A stretch of 41,421 nt of DNA from Actinomycetes bacterium (lineage in GTDB: Bacteria; Actinomycetota; Acidimicrobiia; IMCC26256; PALSA-610): NCBI GenBank assembly GCA_025463875.1, contig JAODBI010000264.1, positions 1-41,421 of the forward strand, given 5' to 3'. Both the position numbers and the translations under genes were made by a program. The notes under the pieces are model-generated. The model was not told where the DNA came from and made no database searches. It worked only from the letters and a program-made list of their open reading frames with translations. This document shows positions 34,694-41,421 of this stretch, one piece after another (positions within the stretch are counted from its first letter, which is position 1; each line of letters opens with the position of its first letter).

Positions 34694-36385
34694 TCAGATG
34701 TTGGTGATCGCGCCGGTCTCGGCGCCCTGCGCGAGTCGCGCGTACTTGGCGAGGAAGCCACTCGTGTAGCGGGGCTCGGGAAGCTTCCAGTCGACCTTGC
34801 GCTTCGCGATCTCGACGTCGTCGACCATGAGGTCGATGGTGTGCGCGTCGGCGTCGATCACGATGCGGTCGCCCTCGGCGATGAACGCGATCGGACCGCC
34901 GTCGACGGCCTCGGGCGCGACATGACCGACACAGAAGCCGTGCGTGCCGCCCGAGAAACGTCCGTCGGTGATCAGCGCGCAGTCGGCGCCCCGGCCCGCG
35001 CCCTTCATCGCGCCGGTGACCGCGAGCATCTCGCGCATCCCGGGACCGCCCTTCGGTCCCTCGTAACGGATGACGACGATGTCGCCCGGCTCGATCCGGC
35101 CCTCGAGGATCGCGGCCATCGCGAGGTCTTCGCCGTCGAAGACGCGGGCCCGGCCCTCGAAGCGCATCTGATCGAGGCCGGCCACCTTCACGACCGCGCC
35201 TTTCGGCGCCAGCGTTCCGCTCAGCACCGCGATACCGCCCTGGACGTGCACCGGCTTCGACATCGGGTGCACGACGTCGCCGTCCGGCGCGGGGGGTGCG
35301 AGGTCTTCGAGGTTCTCGGCGATCGTCTTGCCGGTGACGCTGAGGCAGTCGCCGTGCAGCAGCCCTGCGTCGAGGAGCTCCTTCATCACGACCTGCACGC
35401 CGCCGATGCGGTCGAGATCGGTCATGTGGTACTTGCCGTGGGGCTTCATGTCGGCCAGATGAGGCACGCGGGCGCCGATGCGGTTGAAGTCGTCGAGCTC
35501 GAGCTCGACGCGGGCCTCGTGCGCGATCGCGAGCAGGTGCAGCACCGCGTTGGTCGAACCGCCGAGTGCCATCGTGATCGCGATCGCGTTCTCGAAGGCC
35601 TCCTTGGTCATGATCTGACGCGGACGCAGGTCGAGCTCCAGGAGATGCATGACCGCGCGACCCGACTCGTACGCATAGTCGTCGCGCCGGCGGTCGACCG
35701 CGGGGGGCGACGCGGAGCCGGGCAACGCCATCCCCATGGCCTCGGCTATCGACGACATCGTGTTCGCCGTGAACATGCCTGCGCACGACCCTTCGGTCGG
35801 GCACGCCCGGCGCTCGATCTCACCCAGCTCGTTCTCGGTGATCGTGCCCGCCGCGCACGCGCCGACCGCTTCGAACACGGACACGATGTCGAGCGCCTGG
35901 TCCTTGTAGTGGCCCGGGAGAATCGACCCGCCGTAGAGAAACGCCGACGGCAGGTTCAGACGGGCCGCCGCCATCAGCATTCCCGGCAGGCTCTTGTCGC
36001 ATCCGGCGAACGTGACCAGCGCGTCGAGTCGCTCGGAGTGCATCACGCACTCCACCGAGTCGGCGATGATCTCGCGCGACACGAGCGAGCCCCGCATGCC
36101 CTCGTGACCCATCGAGATGCCGTCGGAGATCGCGATCGTCACGAACTCGATCGGGAAGCCCCCCGCGTCGCGCACTCCCTGCTTCGCCCGCTTGGCGAGG
36201 CGGTCGAGCGGCATGTTGCACGGCGTAACCTCGTTCCAGCTCGACGCGACGCCGACCTGTGCCTTGCCCCAGTCGGCGTCCGTCATGCCTACCGCCCGCA
36301 GCATCGCGCGGGCGGGCGCGCGCTCCATGCCGTCGGTGACCTCGTGGCTGCGGGGTTTCAGGTCGTGGGGCAACATGTCGGACAT
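34694..36385 (-). CDS. ilvD: IlvD, dihydroxy-acid dehydratase
   Basis: A 563-residue iron-sulfur enzyme that dehydrates the IlvC products to 2-oxo acids. Cluster cysteines lie in TPCNMPL near 60, [11 protein letters not shown] near 132 and [17 protein letters not shown] near 205. [17 protein letters not shown] near 480 is the usual C-terminal signature. The ATG at 36385 (MSDMLPHD) has TACCCT seven bases upstream and no Shine-Dalgarno. The first codons form a palindrome CATGTCGGACATG at 36374-36386. mutM-like gene follows. Confidence 0.96.
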   Translation of the reverse strand: MSDMLPHDLKPRSHEVTDGMERAPARAMLRAVGMTDADWGKAQVGVASSWNEVTPCNMPLDRLAKRAKQGVRDAGGFPIEFVTIAISDGISMGHEGMRGSLVSREIIADSVECVMHSERLDALVTFAGCDKSLPGMLMAAARLNLPSAFLYGGSILPGHYKDQALDIVSVFEAVGACAAGTITENELGEIERRACPTEGSCAGMFTANTMSSIAEAMGMALPGSASPPAVDRRRDDYAYESGRAVMHLLELDLRPRQIMTKEAFENAIAITMALGGSTNAVLHLLAIAHEARVELELDDFNRIGARVPHLADMKPHGKYHMTDLDRIGGVQVVMKELLDAGLLHGDCLSVTGKTIAENLEDLAPPAPDGDVVHPMSKPVHVQGGIAVLSGTLAPKGAVVKVAGLDQMRFEGRARVFDGEDLAMAAILEGRIEPGDIVVIRYEGPKGGPGMREMLAVTGAMKGAGRGADCALITDGRFSGGTHGFCVGHVAPEAVDGGPIAFIAEGDRIVIDADAHTIDLMVDDVEIAKRKVDWKLPEPRYTSGFLAKYARLAQGAETGAITNI

Positions 36386-36410
36386 GCGGGCAAGGGTAGC
36401 GTCGGCACCC
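36386..36410. promoter_or_regulatory. Candidate bidirectional leaderless promoter, ilvD / Gfo-Idh oxidoreductase
   Basis: Opposed -10-like boxes TACCCT (minus, 36398-36393; seven bases to the ilvD ATG) and TAGCGT (plus, 36397-36402; eight bases to the GTG) share the TA at 36397-36398. Start codons are 26 bp apart. The arrangement matches that at 28243-28264. Inferred. Confidence 0.5.
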
Positions 36411-37286
36411 GTGGCGGAGCCCCTGGCGATAGGCCTCATCGGTGCGAGCCCGTGGGCGCGAATGATGACCGGCCCGATACTCGCGGCCGGTCCCCAGACC
36501 CGCGTGACCGGGATCTGGTCGCGCACGCCCGCCCATGCGGAGGCGCTCGGAGCGACGTTGCACGCACCCGCCCTCGACGACCTCGACGCGCTCTTCGACG
36601 TGTGCGAGGCCGTTTCCATCTCGGTGACGCCGGACGCGCAACCGGCCCTCGCCGCCCGCGCCGCGCGCGCCGGCAAGACCCTCTTGCTCGAGAAGCCCTT
36701 GGGCGTGGATGTCGACGGTGCGCAGACCGTGGTCGACGCGGTCGGCGAAGCCGCGGTCGGCGCACTCGTGATGCTCACGTACCGGTTCGACCCCGCGCTC
36801 CCCGAGTTCCTGGCCGAGGCGGCGCGCATCGAGCCGATCGGCGGGCGTGCCTGCTTCATCTCGGGTTCGTTCCTCGGCGGTCCGTTCGCGAACGGCTGGC
36901 GGCTGGAGCGGGGTCCGGTCTTCGACATCGGGCCCCACGCGCTCGACATGGCCGAGGCCGGGCTGGGCGAGATCGTCTCGGTGCGCGCCCTCGGCGACCC
37001 GCTCTCCTGGGTGTCGGCCCTGTGCACCCACGCGTCGGGCGCCACGAGCGTGGTCTCGATGTCGTGCTCCGCGGCGACTCCGACCGGCCGGACCGAGATC
37101 GAGGTCTACTCGCCCACCGGTGTCGCCTTCTACGACGCCCGCGCCGTCGATCACCGCGCCCGGGCCGACCAGATCCGCACCGACCTCGTCGCGGTCGCCG
37201 CCGGCGGAACGCATCCGGCGAGCGTCGCCCGGACCCTGCACCTGCAACGCCTGATCGCCGACATCGAGGCACAACTGCGCAGCTGA
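36411..37286 (+). CDS. Gfo/Idh/MocA-family oxidoreductase
   Basis: A 291-residue NAD(P)-dependent oxidoreductase. The Rossmann motif [12 protein letters not shown] begins at residue 5, [14 protein letters not shown] near 87 is the EKP signature of the family, and [19 protein letters not shown] near 168 holds the usual D-x-GxH catalytic region. Substrates in the family are sugars, inositols or biliverdin-like compounds and cannot be told apart here. GTG 36411 is preferred over an in-frame ATG at 36375, which would overlap ilvD. Followed by the HD gene after 25 bp. Confidence 0.85.
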   Translation: MAEPLAIGLIGASPWARMMTGPILAAGPQTRVTGIWSRTPAHAEALGATLHAPALDDLDALFDVCEAVSISVTPDAQPALAARAARAGKTLLLEKPLGVDVDGAQTVVDAVGEAAVGALVMLTYRFDPALPEFLAEAARIEPIGGRACFISGSFLGGPFANGWRLERGPVFDIGPHALDMAEAGLGEIVSVRALGDPLSWVSALCTHASGATSVVSMSCSAATPTGRTEIEVYSPTGVAFYDARAVDHRARADQIRTDLVAVAAGGTHPASVARTLHLQRLIADIEAQLRS

Positions 37287-37299
37287 ACGATCCGGACGC

Positions 37300-37305
37300 G
37301 ACAAT
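37300..37305 (+). promoter_or_regulatory. -10-like GACAAT, leaderless start of HD gene
   Basis: GACAAT lies six bases before the GTG at 37312, without a clear Shine-Dalgarno. It resembles the CACAAT before menH. Weak, inferred; the gene may also be read from the oxidoreductase transcript. Confidence 0.3.
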
Positions 37306-37311
37306 GGGCGG

Positions 37312-37839
37312 GTGAACGAGCTCGGATCCGTCGACGACCTGCTCGCGCTCGTGGCGCGGGGCGCCGGTGTGCACGACGAACCCGAGATCGACGGTCTGTT
37401 CCACGCGTTGCAGTGCGCGGCGAACCTGTCGGCTTCGCATCCCGACGATCCCGACCTGATCGTCGCGGGTCTGGTGCACGACGTCGCCGACATCGCGTTT
37501 CCGCACGATCACAGTGACCACGCGGCGCGGGGCGCCGCGTTGATCGAACCGCTCCTCGGGGCGCGCGTCGCCCACCTCGTCGGCGTGCACGTCGTGGCCA
37601 AGCGCTTTCTCGTCGCGACCGATCCCGCGTACCGCGCGCGGTTGAGCCCGCGCAGCATCGAGACACTGCAACTGCAAGGCGACGCGCTCGACCCGTCCGA
37701 GGTCGCCGCGCTCGCTTCGGACCCCGATCTGGAAGCGATCCTCGCGCTGCGGCGCGCCGACGAAGCCGCCAAGGATCCCGCGGCCCGGCCCGCCGCGCTC
37801 GACGCGTGGCGGCCGTTGCTCGAACAGGTCGCACGGTGA
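37312..37839 (+). CDS. HD-domain protein, PhnZ-like (possible mixed-valent diiron oxygenase)
   Basis: A 175-residue HD-fold protein. Metal residues are visible as His31 (LFHALQCA), His56-Asp57 (GLVHDVAD), His65/His70 and His93. The segment GVHVVAKRFLVATDPAYRARLSPRSIETLQLQGDALDPSE strongly recalls PhnZ-type proteins, with Lys97 in the HVxAKR motif, and RRADEAAKDP near 148 matches their C-terminus. PhnZ oxidatively cleaves 2-amino-1-hydroxyethylphosphonate with a diiron centre. No other phosphonate genes are present, so the substrate may differ. The TGA overlaps the next GTG (GTGA). Confidence 0.75.
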   Translation: MNELGSVDDLLALVARGAGVHDEPEIDGLFHALQCAANLSASHPDDPDLIVAGLVHDVADIAFPHDHSDHAARGAALIEPLLGARVAHLVGVHVVAKRFLVATDPAYRARLSPRSIETLQLQGDALDPSEVAALASDPDLEAILALRRADEAAKDPAARPAALDAWRPLLEQVAR

Positions 37840-39455
37840 CGTCGGAGAGCTTCGACGTCGTTGTCGTCGGGGGTGGTCACAACGGTCTCGTCGCGGCCGG
37901 GCTGTTGGCGCGGCGCGGGGCGCGGGTCACGGTGCTGGAACGGCGCGCGCAGGTCGGTGGTGCGGCGACGACCGAGCAGCCGTGGGGCCCCGAGTTCAAC
38001 GTCACCGCGCTCTCGTACGTCGTCAGCCTCATGCCGCCGACGATCGTGGAGGAGCTCGAGCTCGCGAAGCACGGCTACAAGGTGTACCCGCAGAACGGCT
38101 ACTTCGCCCCGCACCGCGACGGGCGCGCGCTGCAGCTCCCCGACGACGATCCCAAGCGCCGGCGCGAGCAGATCGCGCAGTTCTCGAAAGCGGACGCCGA
38201 CGCGTTCGACCGTTGGGACTCGTGGCTCGGGAGTCTCGCCGGCGTCCTCGGACCGCTACTGACCACGATCCCGCCGCGCATCGGATCGCGCCGCCCGCGC
38301 GACCTCGTCGACCAGGCGCAACTCGCGTGGAAGCTACGCAAGCTCGGCGTCGAGGGAACGGCCGACGTGACGCGGCTCTTCACGATGAGCATCGCCGACC
38401 TGCTCGACGAGTACTTCAGCTCGCCGCAGATGCTCGGCCTTCTCGCGGTGAGCGGTGTGATCGGTACGTGGGCCGGTCCGCGTTCGGCCGGCACCGCCTA
38501 CGTCATGGCGCACCACAAGATCGGTGACGTCGGCGAGGGACAGCTCGGGTCGTGGGGCTTCCCCGAAGGCGGCATGGGCGCGGTGAGTCGGGCGCTGCGC
38601 GACGCGGCCGTCGCCAACGGCGCGCAGGTGCGCACCGACGCGTCAGTGGCACGCATCGACGTGCACAACGGGCGCGTCCGGGGCGTGACGCTCGAGTCGG
38701 GTGAAGAGCTGCGCGCCGACGTGGTTGTGGCGGCGACCCATCCGAAGATCACGTTCCTCCAACACGTCGACCCCGCTCAACTTCCGACCGACTTCGTCGA
38801 CCGCATCGAGAGTTGGCGATCGCGCAGCGGCACGGTGAAGGTGAACGTGGCGGTCGATCGGCTACCCGAGTTCACCGCGAGGCCCGGGTTCGATCCCGAA
38901 GTCCACGGCGGCACCATCGTGCTGGCCGAGTCGCTCGACGACATCGAAGGCGCGTTCCAGGACGCGGTCGCCGGGCGTCCGGCCACACTCCCCTTCGCCG
39001 ACATCTGCATTCCCAGCGTCTTCGACCCGACGCTCGCGCCCGAGGGCAAGCACGTCGTGTCGATGTTCACGCAGTGGGTTCCGCACACGTTCGCGTCCGA
39101 GGCCGACCCGGCCGCGCTCGACGCCTACGCGGACCGCGTCACCGCGCGGGTCGATGCGGTGGCGCCGGGTTTCAGCGACTCGATCCTGCACCGGCAGGTG
39201 ATCGGTCCCTACGAGATGGAGCACGAGTACGGGCTGATCGGCGGGAACATCTTCCACGGTGAGCTGTCGCCCGACCAGATGTTCCACATGCGCCCCGTAC
39301 CGGGCTACGCCGACTTCCGCACACCGATCGCGGGTTTGTACCAGGCGAGCAGCGCGACACACGGCGGAGGTGGTGTCACGGGCATCCCGGGCCTGCACGC
39401 GACCCGCCAGATCATGCGCGATAGACGGAAACGTGGAAGGGGCTCGCGGCGCTGA
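37836..39455 (+). CDS. Phytoene dehydrogenase-like (PYROXD2-type) FAD oxidoreductase
   Basis: A 539-residue flavoprotein. The FAD motif VVVVGGGHNGLVAAGLLARRG begins at residue 8 and LERRAQVGGAATTE follows. SWGFPEGGMGAVSRALRDAA near 245 and the C-terminal GLYQASSATHGGGGVTGIPGLHA are typical of NAD(P)/FAD-dependent proteins related to carotenoid desaturases and to PYROXD2. No other carotenoid genes occur here, so a carotenoid substrate is not implied. GTG 37836 overlaps the HD stop by four bases, pointing to coupled synthesis. Its last 44 bases overlap the end of the convergent methyltransferase gene. Confidence 0.9.
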   Translation: MTSESFDVVVVGGGHNGLVAAGLLARRGARVTVLERRAQVGGAATTEQPWGPEFNVTALSYVVSLMPPTIVEELELAKHGYKVYPQNGYFAPHRDGRALQLPDDDPKRRREQIAQFSKADADAFDRWDSWLGSLAGVLGPLLTTIPPRIGSRRPRDLVDQAQLAWKLRKLGVEGTADVTRLFTMSIADLLDEYFSSPQMLGLLAVSGVIGTWAGPRSAGTAYVMAHHKIGDVGEGQLGSWGFPEGGMGAVSRALRDAAVANGAQVRTDASVARIDVHNGRVRGVTLESGEELRADVVVAATHPKITFLQHVDPAQLPTDFVDRIESWRSRSGTVKVNVAVDRLPEFTARPGFDPEVHGGTIVLAESLDDIEGAFQDAVAGRPATLPFADICIPSVFDPTLAPEGKHVVSMFTQWVPHTFASEADPAALDAYADRVTARVDAVAPGFSDSILHRQVIGPYEMEHEYGLIGGNIFHGELSPDQMFHMRPVPGYADFRTPIAGLYQASSATHGGGGVTGIPGLHATRQIMRDRRKRGRGSRR

Positions 39456-40140
39456 ACGGCTGCTTGTCGAATGTCGCCCAACGGTGTTCGAGGGTGAGTC
39501 CGGCGAGACGGGCCATGAGGTCGAGCTCGGGCGGCCACGCGAACCGCATCTTGGCGTGCACCAGACGGATCCCGTCCTCGGTGATGCGGACCTGGGTGGT
39601 GTCGAGCCGCTGCTCGAGCGCGTCGAACAGCGTGACGTCGAGCCGCACCCGGTCGAGCGACGCTTCCTTGGCGGCGACGTGCTCGCCCGATTCCACGCGC
39701 GTCGTGTCGGGCACGAAGACGTGGATCAGGAAACGGCCGCCCGGTTGCAAGTGCCGGGCGACGTTGGCGAAACCGCGCAACTGCGACTCCTGCGAGTACA
39801 GCTGGAAGAACGTGTTGAAGACCACGAACACCAGCGCGAACCGGCCGTCGACCGGCACGTCGGCCATGTCGCCGATCGTGACAGGGATCGCGTCGCCGCC
39901 CGGCTTGGCGCGCATCCGCTCGACCATCGCCGGTGACGCGTCGATGCCGTGCACCTCGACGCCGGCCGCCGCGAGCGGTACCGCGATCCGTCCGGTCCCG
40001 ATGCCGAGCTCCAGCGCGCGTCCGCCTGCCGCGAGCTCGGTCAGGAGTGTGACCTCGGCGGCGGTGCCGACCGGCTTGTACCACTCGTCGTAGACGTCGG
40101 CGACCCGCTCGCCGTAGGTTTCGGGACCGAACTGCTCCAT
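39412..40140 (-). CDS. Class I SAM-dependent methyltransferase
   Basis: A 242-residue methyltransferase. SAM motif I reads ALELGIGTGRIAVPLAAAG near 42-60, followed by GIDASPAMVERMRAK; the post-II VFVVFNTFFQLYSQESQ and GGRFLIHVFVPD are also typical. Substrate unknown. I chose the ATG at 40140 (MEQFGPETYG) because TACGAT lies exactly six bases upstream; an ATG at 40164 would overlap the divergent gene. The 3' end overlaps the flavoprotein gene by 44 bases. Confidence 0.85.
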   Translation of the reverse strand: MEQFGPETYGERVADVYDEWYKPVGTAAEVTLLTELAAGGRALELGIGTGRIAVPLAAAGVEVHGIDASPAMVERMRAKPGGDAIPVTIGDMADVPVDGRFALVFVVFNTFFQLYSQESQLRGFANVARHLQPGGRFLIHVFVPDTTRVESGEHVAAKEASLDRVRLDVTLFDALEQRLDTTQVRITEDGIRLVHAKMRFAWPPELDLMARLAGLTLEHRWATFDKQPFSAASPFHVSVYRA

Positions 40141-40162
40141 CGCCCAATCGTAGGGATTGACC
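40141..40162. promoter_or_regulatory. Candidate bidirectional leaderless promoter, methyltransferase / LLM oxidoreductase
   Basis: The 22-bp gap has TACGAT on the minus strand (40152-40147), six bases before the methyltransferase ATG, and TAGGGA on the plus strand (40151-40156), six bases before the LLM ATG. They share the TA at 40151-40152. Start codons are 23 bp apart, as at 28243-28264. The plus-strand box lacks the final T, so it is the weaker half. Confidence 0.5.
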
Positions 40163-41176
40163 ATGCGCGTCGACGCCGCTTTGACGACCACCGACCTGCA
40201 CAAGGTGCCGGACGCGGCGCGTTCCATCGAGGCCGCCGGGTACGACGGCATCTACACGTTCGAAGGACAGCACGACGCGATGTTCCCCTTGTTGCTCGCG
40301 GCCGAGCACACCGAGCGCGTGCAACTCACGACCGCGGTGGTGATCGCGTTCGCCCGCAACCCGATGACCCTCGCCCAGTCGGCGTACGACCTGCAGCTCG
40401 CGTCGCGTGGGCGGTTCAACCTCGGCCTCGGCACCCAGATCAAGCCGCACATCGAGAAGCGGTTCTCGATGGAATGGTCGAAGCCCGCGGCGCGCATGCG
40501 CGAGATGGTGCTCGCCATACGTGCCATCTGGGCACGCTGGCACGAGGGCACCAAGCTCGACTTCCAGGGCGACTTCTACACGCACACGCTGATGACGCCG
40601 TTCTTCGATCCCGGCCCGAGCCCGTTCGGCGTGCCGCGCGTCTTCCTGGGTGGCGTCGGCCCGCGCATGACCGAGGTCGCGGGCGAGGTCGCCGACGGCT
40701 TCATGATCCACCCGTTCTCGACCGAGAAGTTCATGCGGGAGACGACGATGCCGGCCTTGCAGCGCGGCCTCGACGCGAGCGGACGCGATCGTTCACAGCT
40801 CGAGATCGCGTTTCCCGCGATGGTGATCATTGCGGAGTCCGACGACGAGCTGGCGAAGGGGCGCGAGGCCATGCGACCCCGGCTGGCGTTCTACGGCTCG
40901 ACGCCGGCGTACAAGCTCGTGCTCGACGCGCACGGGTGGGGCGAGCTGCAGCCCGAGCTCAACCGGCTCTCGAAGACGGGCGATTGGGCGACGATGGCGT
41001 CGATGATCACCGACGAGATCGTCGACACGTTCGTCGTCTCGGGAACACCGGAACAGATCGCGCCGCGCGTGCAGGCGCGCTACGGCGACCTCGTGCAGCG
41101 CGTTTCCTTCGACACGCCCGACAAGCTCGGCGAGGAACGCGTCGAGCGCGTGCTCGCAGGCTTCCGCGGCATGTGA
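40163..41176 (+). CDS. F420-dependent LLM-class oxidoreductase (TIGR03617-like)
   Basis: A 337-residue luciferase-like TIM-barrel protein. Its segments TFEGQHDAMFPLLLAAEHTERV, VIAFARNPMTLAQSAYDLQ, GRFNLGLGTQIKPHIEKRFSMEW and HTLMTPFFDPGP fit the TIGR03617 group of predicted coenzyme F420-dependent enzymes of actinobacteria. The reaction is unknown. Presence implies F420 in the host. ATG 40163 is used; a TTG at 40157 is possible. Confidence 0.88.
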   Translation: MRVDAALTTTDLHKVPDAARSIEAAGYDGIYTFEGQHDAMFPLLLAAEHTERVQLTTAVVIAFARNPMTLAQSAYDLQLASRGRFNLGLGTQIKPHIEKRFSMEWSKPAARMREMVLAIRAIWARWHEGTKLDFQGDFYTHTLMTPFFDPGPSPFGVPRVFLGGVGPRMTEVAGEVADGFMIHPFSTEKFMRETTMPALQRGLDASGRDRSQLEIAFPAMVIIAESDDELAKGREAMRPRLAFYGSTPAYKLVLDAHGWGELQPELNRLSKTGDWATMASMITDEIVDTFVVSGTPEQIAPRVQARYGDLVQRVSFDTPDKLGEERVERVLAGFRGM

Positions 41177-41186
41177 TTTCCGGTAG

Positions 41187-41192
41187 TACCGT
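41187..41192 (+). promoter_or_regulatory. -10-like TACCGT, leaderless start of zinc-ribbon gene
   Basis: TACCGT lies six bases before the ATG at 41199, the same hexamer and spacing as at lhr. No Shine-Dalgarno is present. Inferred. Confidence 0.45.
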
Positions 41193-41198
41193 TCCGCC

Positions 41199-41421
41199 AT
41201 GATTCTGATCTGGGGATTCCGGGCCCGCGCCAAGGCGGTCAGCACCGGCGAGTTCTTCTGCACGCGCTGCGGCGTCGACCGTTCGTACGTGCTGCAACAG
41301 ATACGCCGTTGGTTCACGTTCTTCTTCATCCCGCTCTTCCCGGTCGGCAAGCCGCTCGGCGAGCAGGTCAAGTGCTCCACCTGTGGCACGTGCTTCCGGC
41401 CCGAAGTCCTGTACTCCCCGA
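41199..41421 (+). CDS. Zinc-ribbon domain protein (3' end outside window)
   Basis: The first 74 residues are visible. They start MILIWGFRARAKAVSTGEFF, then CTRCGVDRSY, a basic/hydrophobic stretch RRWFTFFFIPLFPVG, and CSTCGTCFRPEVL. Two CxxC knuckles make a zinc ribbon; the hydrophobic stretch between them is usual for this actinobacterial zinc-ribbon family of unknown function. The reading frame is open at the window edge, so any C-terminal extension is unseen. Confidence 0.8.
   Translation, partial: MILIWGFRARAKAVSTGEFFCTRCGVDRSYVLQQIRRWFTFFFIPLFPVGKPLGEQVKCSTCGTCFRPEVLYSP

Noticed and set aside
37836-39455. Carotenoid biosynthesis role for the phytoene-dehydrogenase-like gene
   Set aside because: No crtB, crtE or other carotenoid genes lie nearby, and the sequence fits the broader PYROXD2-like group.
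1-41421. CRISPR arrays, tRNAs, rRNAs, insertion sequences, prophage or attachment sites
   Set aside because: Reading both strands I found no regularly spaced repeats, no tRNA-like cloverleaf with CCA end, no transposase or integrase motifs and no flanking direct repeats.

Overview
The window reads as chromosomal DNA of a very GC-rich actinobacterium. The marks are a menaquinone cluster, two mycothiol-isomerase-type proteins, an F420-dependent LLM oxidoreductase, an actinobacterial-type Lhr helicase, a SigK-like ECF sigma factor with an RskA-like partner, a short attenuated ilvBNC operon, and many genes that look leaderless. An Acidimicrobiia-like lineage is my inference from this mix; no rRNA is present to confirm it. 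I see no tRNA, rRNA, insertion sequence, integrase, prophage or CRISPR array. Codon use looks even throughout.

Layout. 1-5.2 kb: menaquinone genes menD (cut by the window edge), menH, menA, menB and menE, on both strands and packed by overlaps. 5.2-8 kb: a SAM methyltransferase coupled to a small orphan protein, a fold-III PLP enzyme of the D-threonine aldolase type, and a DUF1361 membrane protein. 8-12.8 kb: a four-gene same-strand run of two tandem NylA-like amidases and a two-gene AtuA-type pair, a candidate catabolic operon of unknown substrate. 12.8-21.8 kb: an HDOD protein, an M1 aminopeptidase, a YkgJ cysteine-cluster protein, the large helicase Lhr and a small helical protein. 21.8-25 kb: a membrane diguanylate cyclase, then an ECF sigma gene overlapping a gene whose product joins an RskA-like anti-sigma domain to a mycothiol-isomerase/DinB-like domain. 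25-30.3 kb: an SDR, cytochrome bd-type oxidase cydAB, an acyl-CoA dehydrogenase and a second mycothiol-isomerase-type protein. 30.4-36.4 kb: branched-chain amino acid genes ilvC, ilvN, ilvB, a Fpg-like glycosylase and ilvD, with a leader peptide and attenuator before ilvB. 36.4-41.4 kb: a Gfo/Idh oxidoreductase, a PhnZ-like HD protein coupled to a phytoene-dehydrogenase-like flavoprotein, a methyltransferase, an LLM oxidoreductase and a cut zinc-ribbon gene.

Themes. (1) Compaction: convergent pairs share stop codons in a CTAG (three times) or overlap by 14-44 bp. (2) Many genes have a -10-like hexamer (second base A, usually last base T) 6-8 bp before the start codon and no Shine-Dalgarno, as expected for leaderless mRNAs. 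At four divergent pairs the opposed -10 boxes interlock, with start codons 18, 23, 23 and 26 bp apart, giving candidate bidirectional promoters. (3) The most unusual protein is the RskA-like/mycothiol-isomerase fusion at 23391-24377. It lacks a membrane segment and keeps a His-Glu-His metal site, so it may be a cytosolic thiol- or metal-responsive anti-sigma factor.
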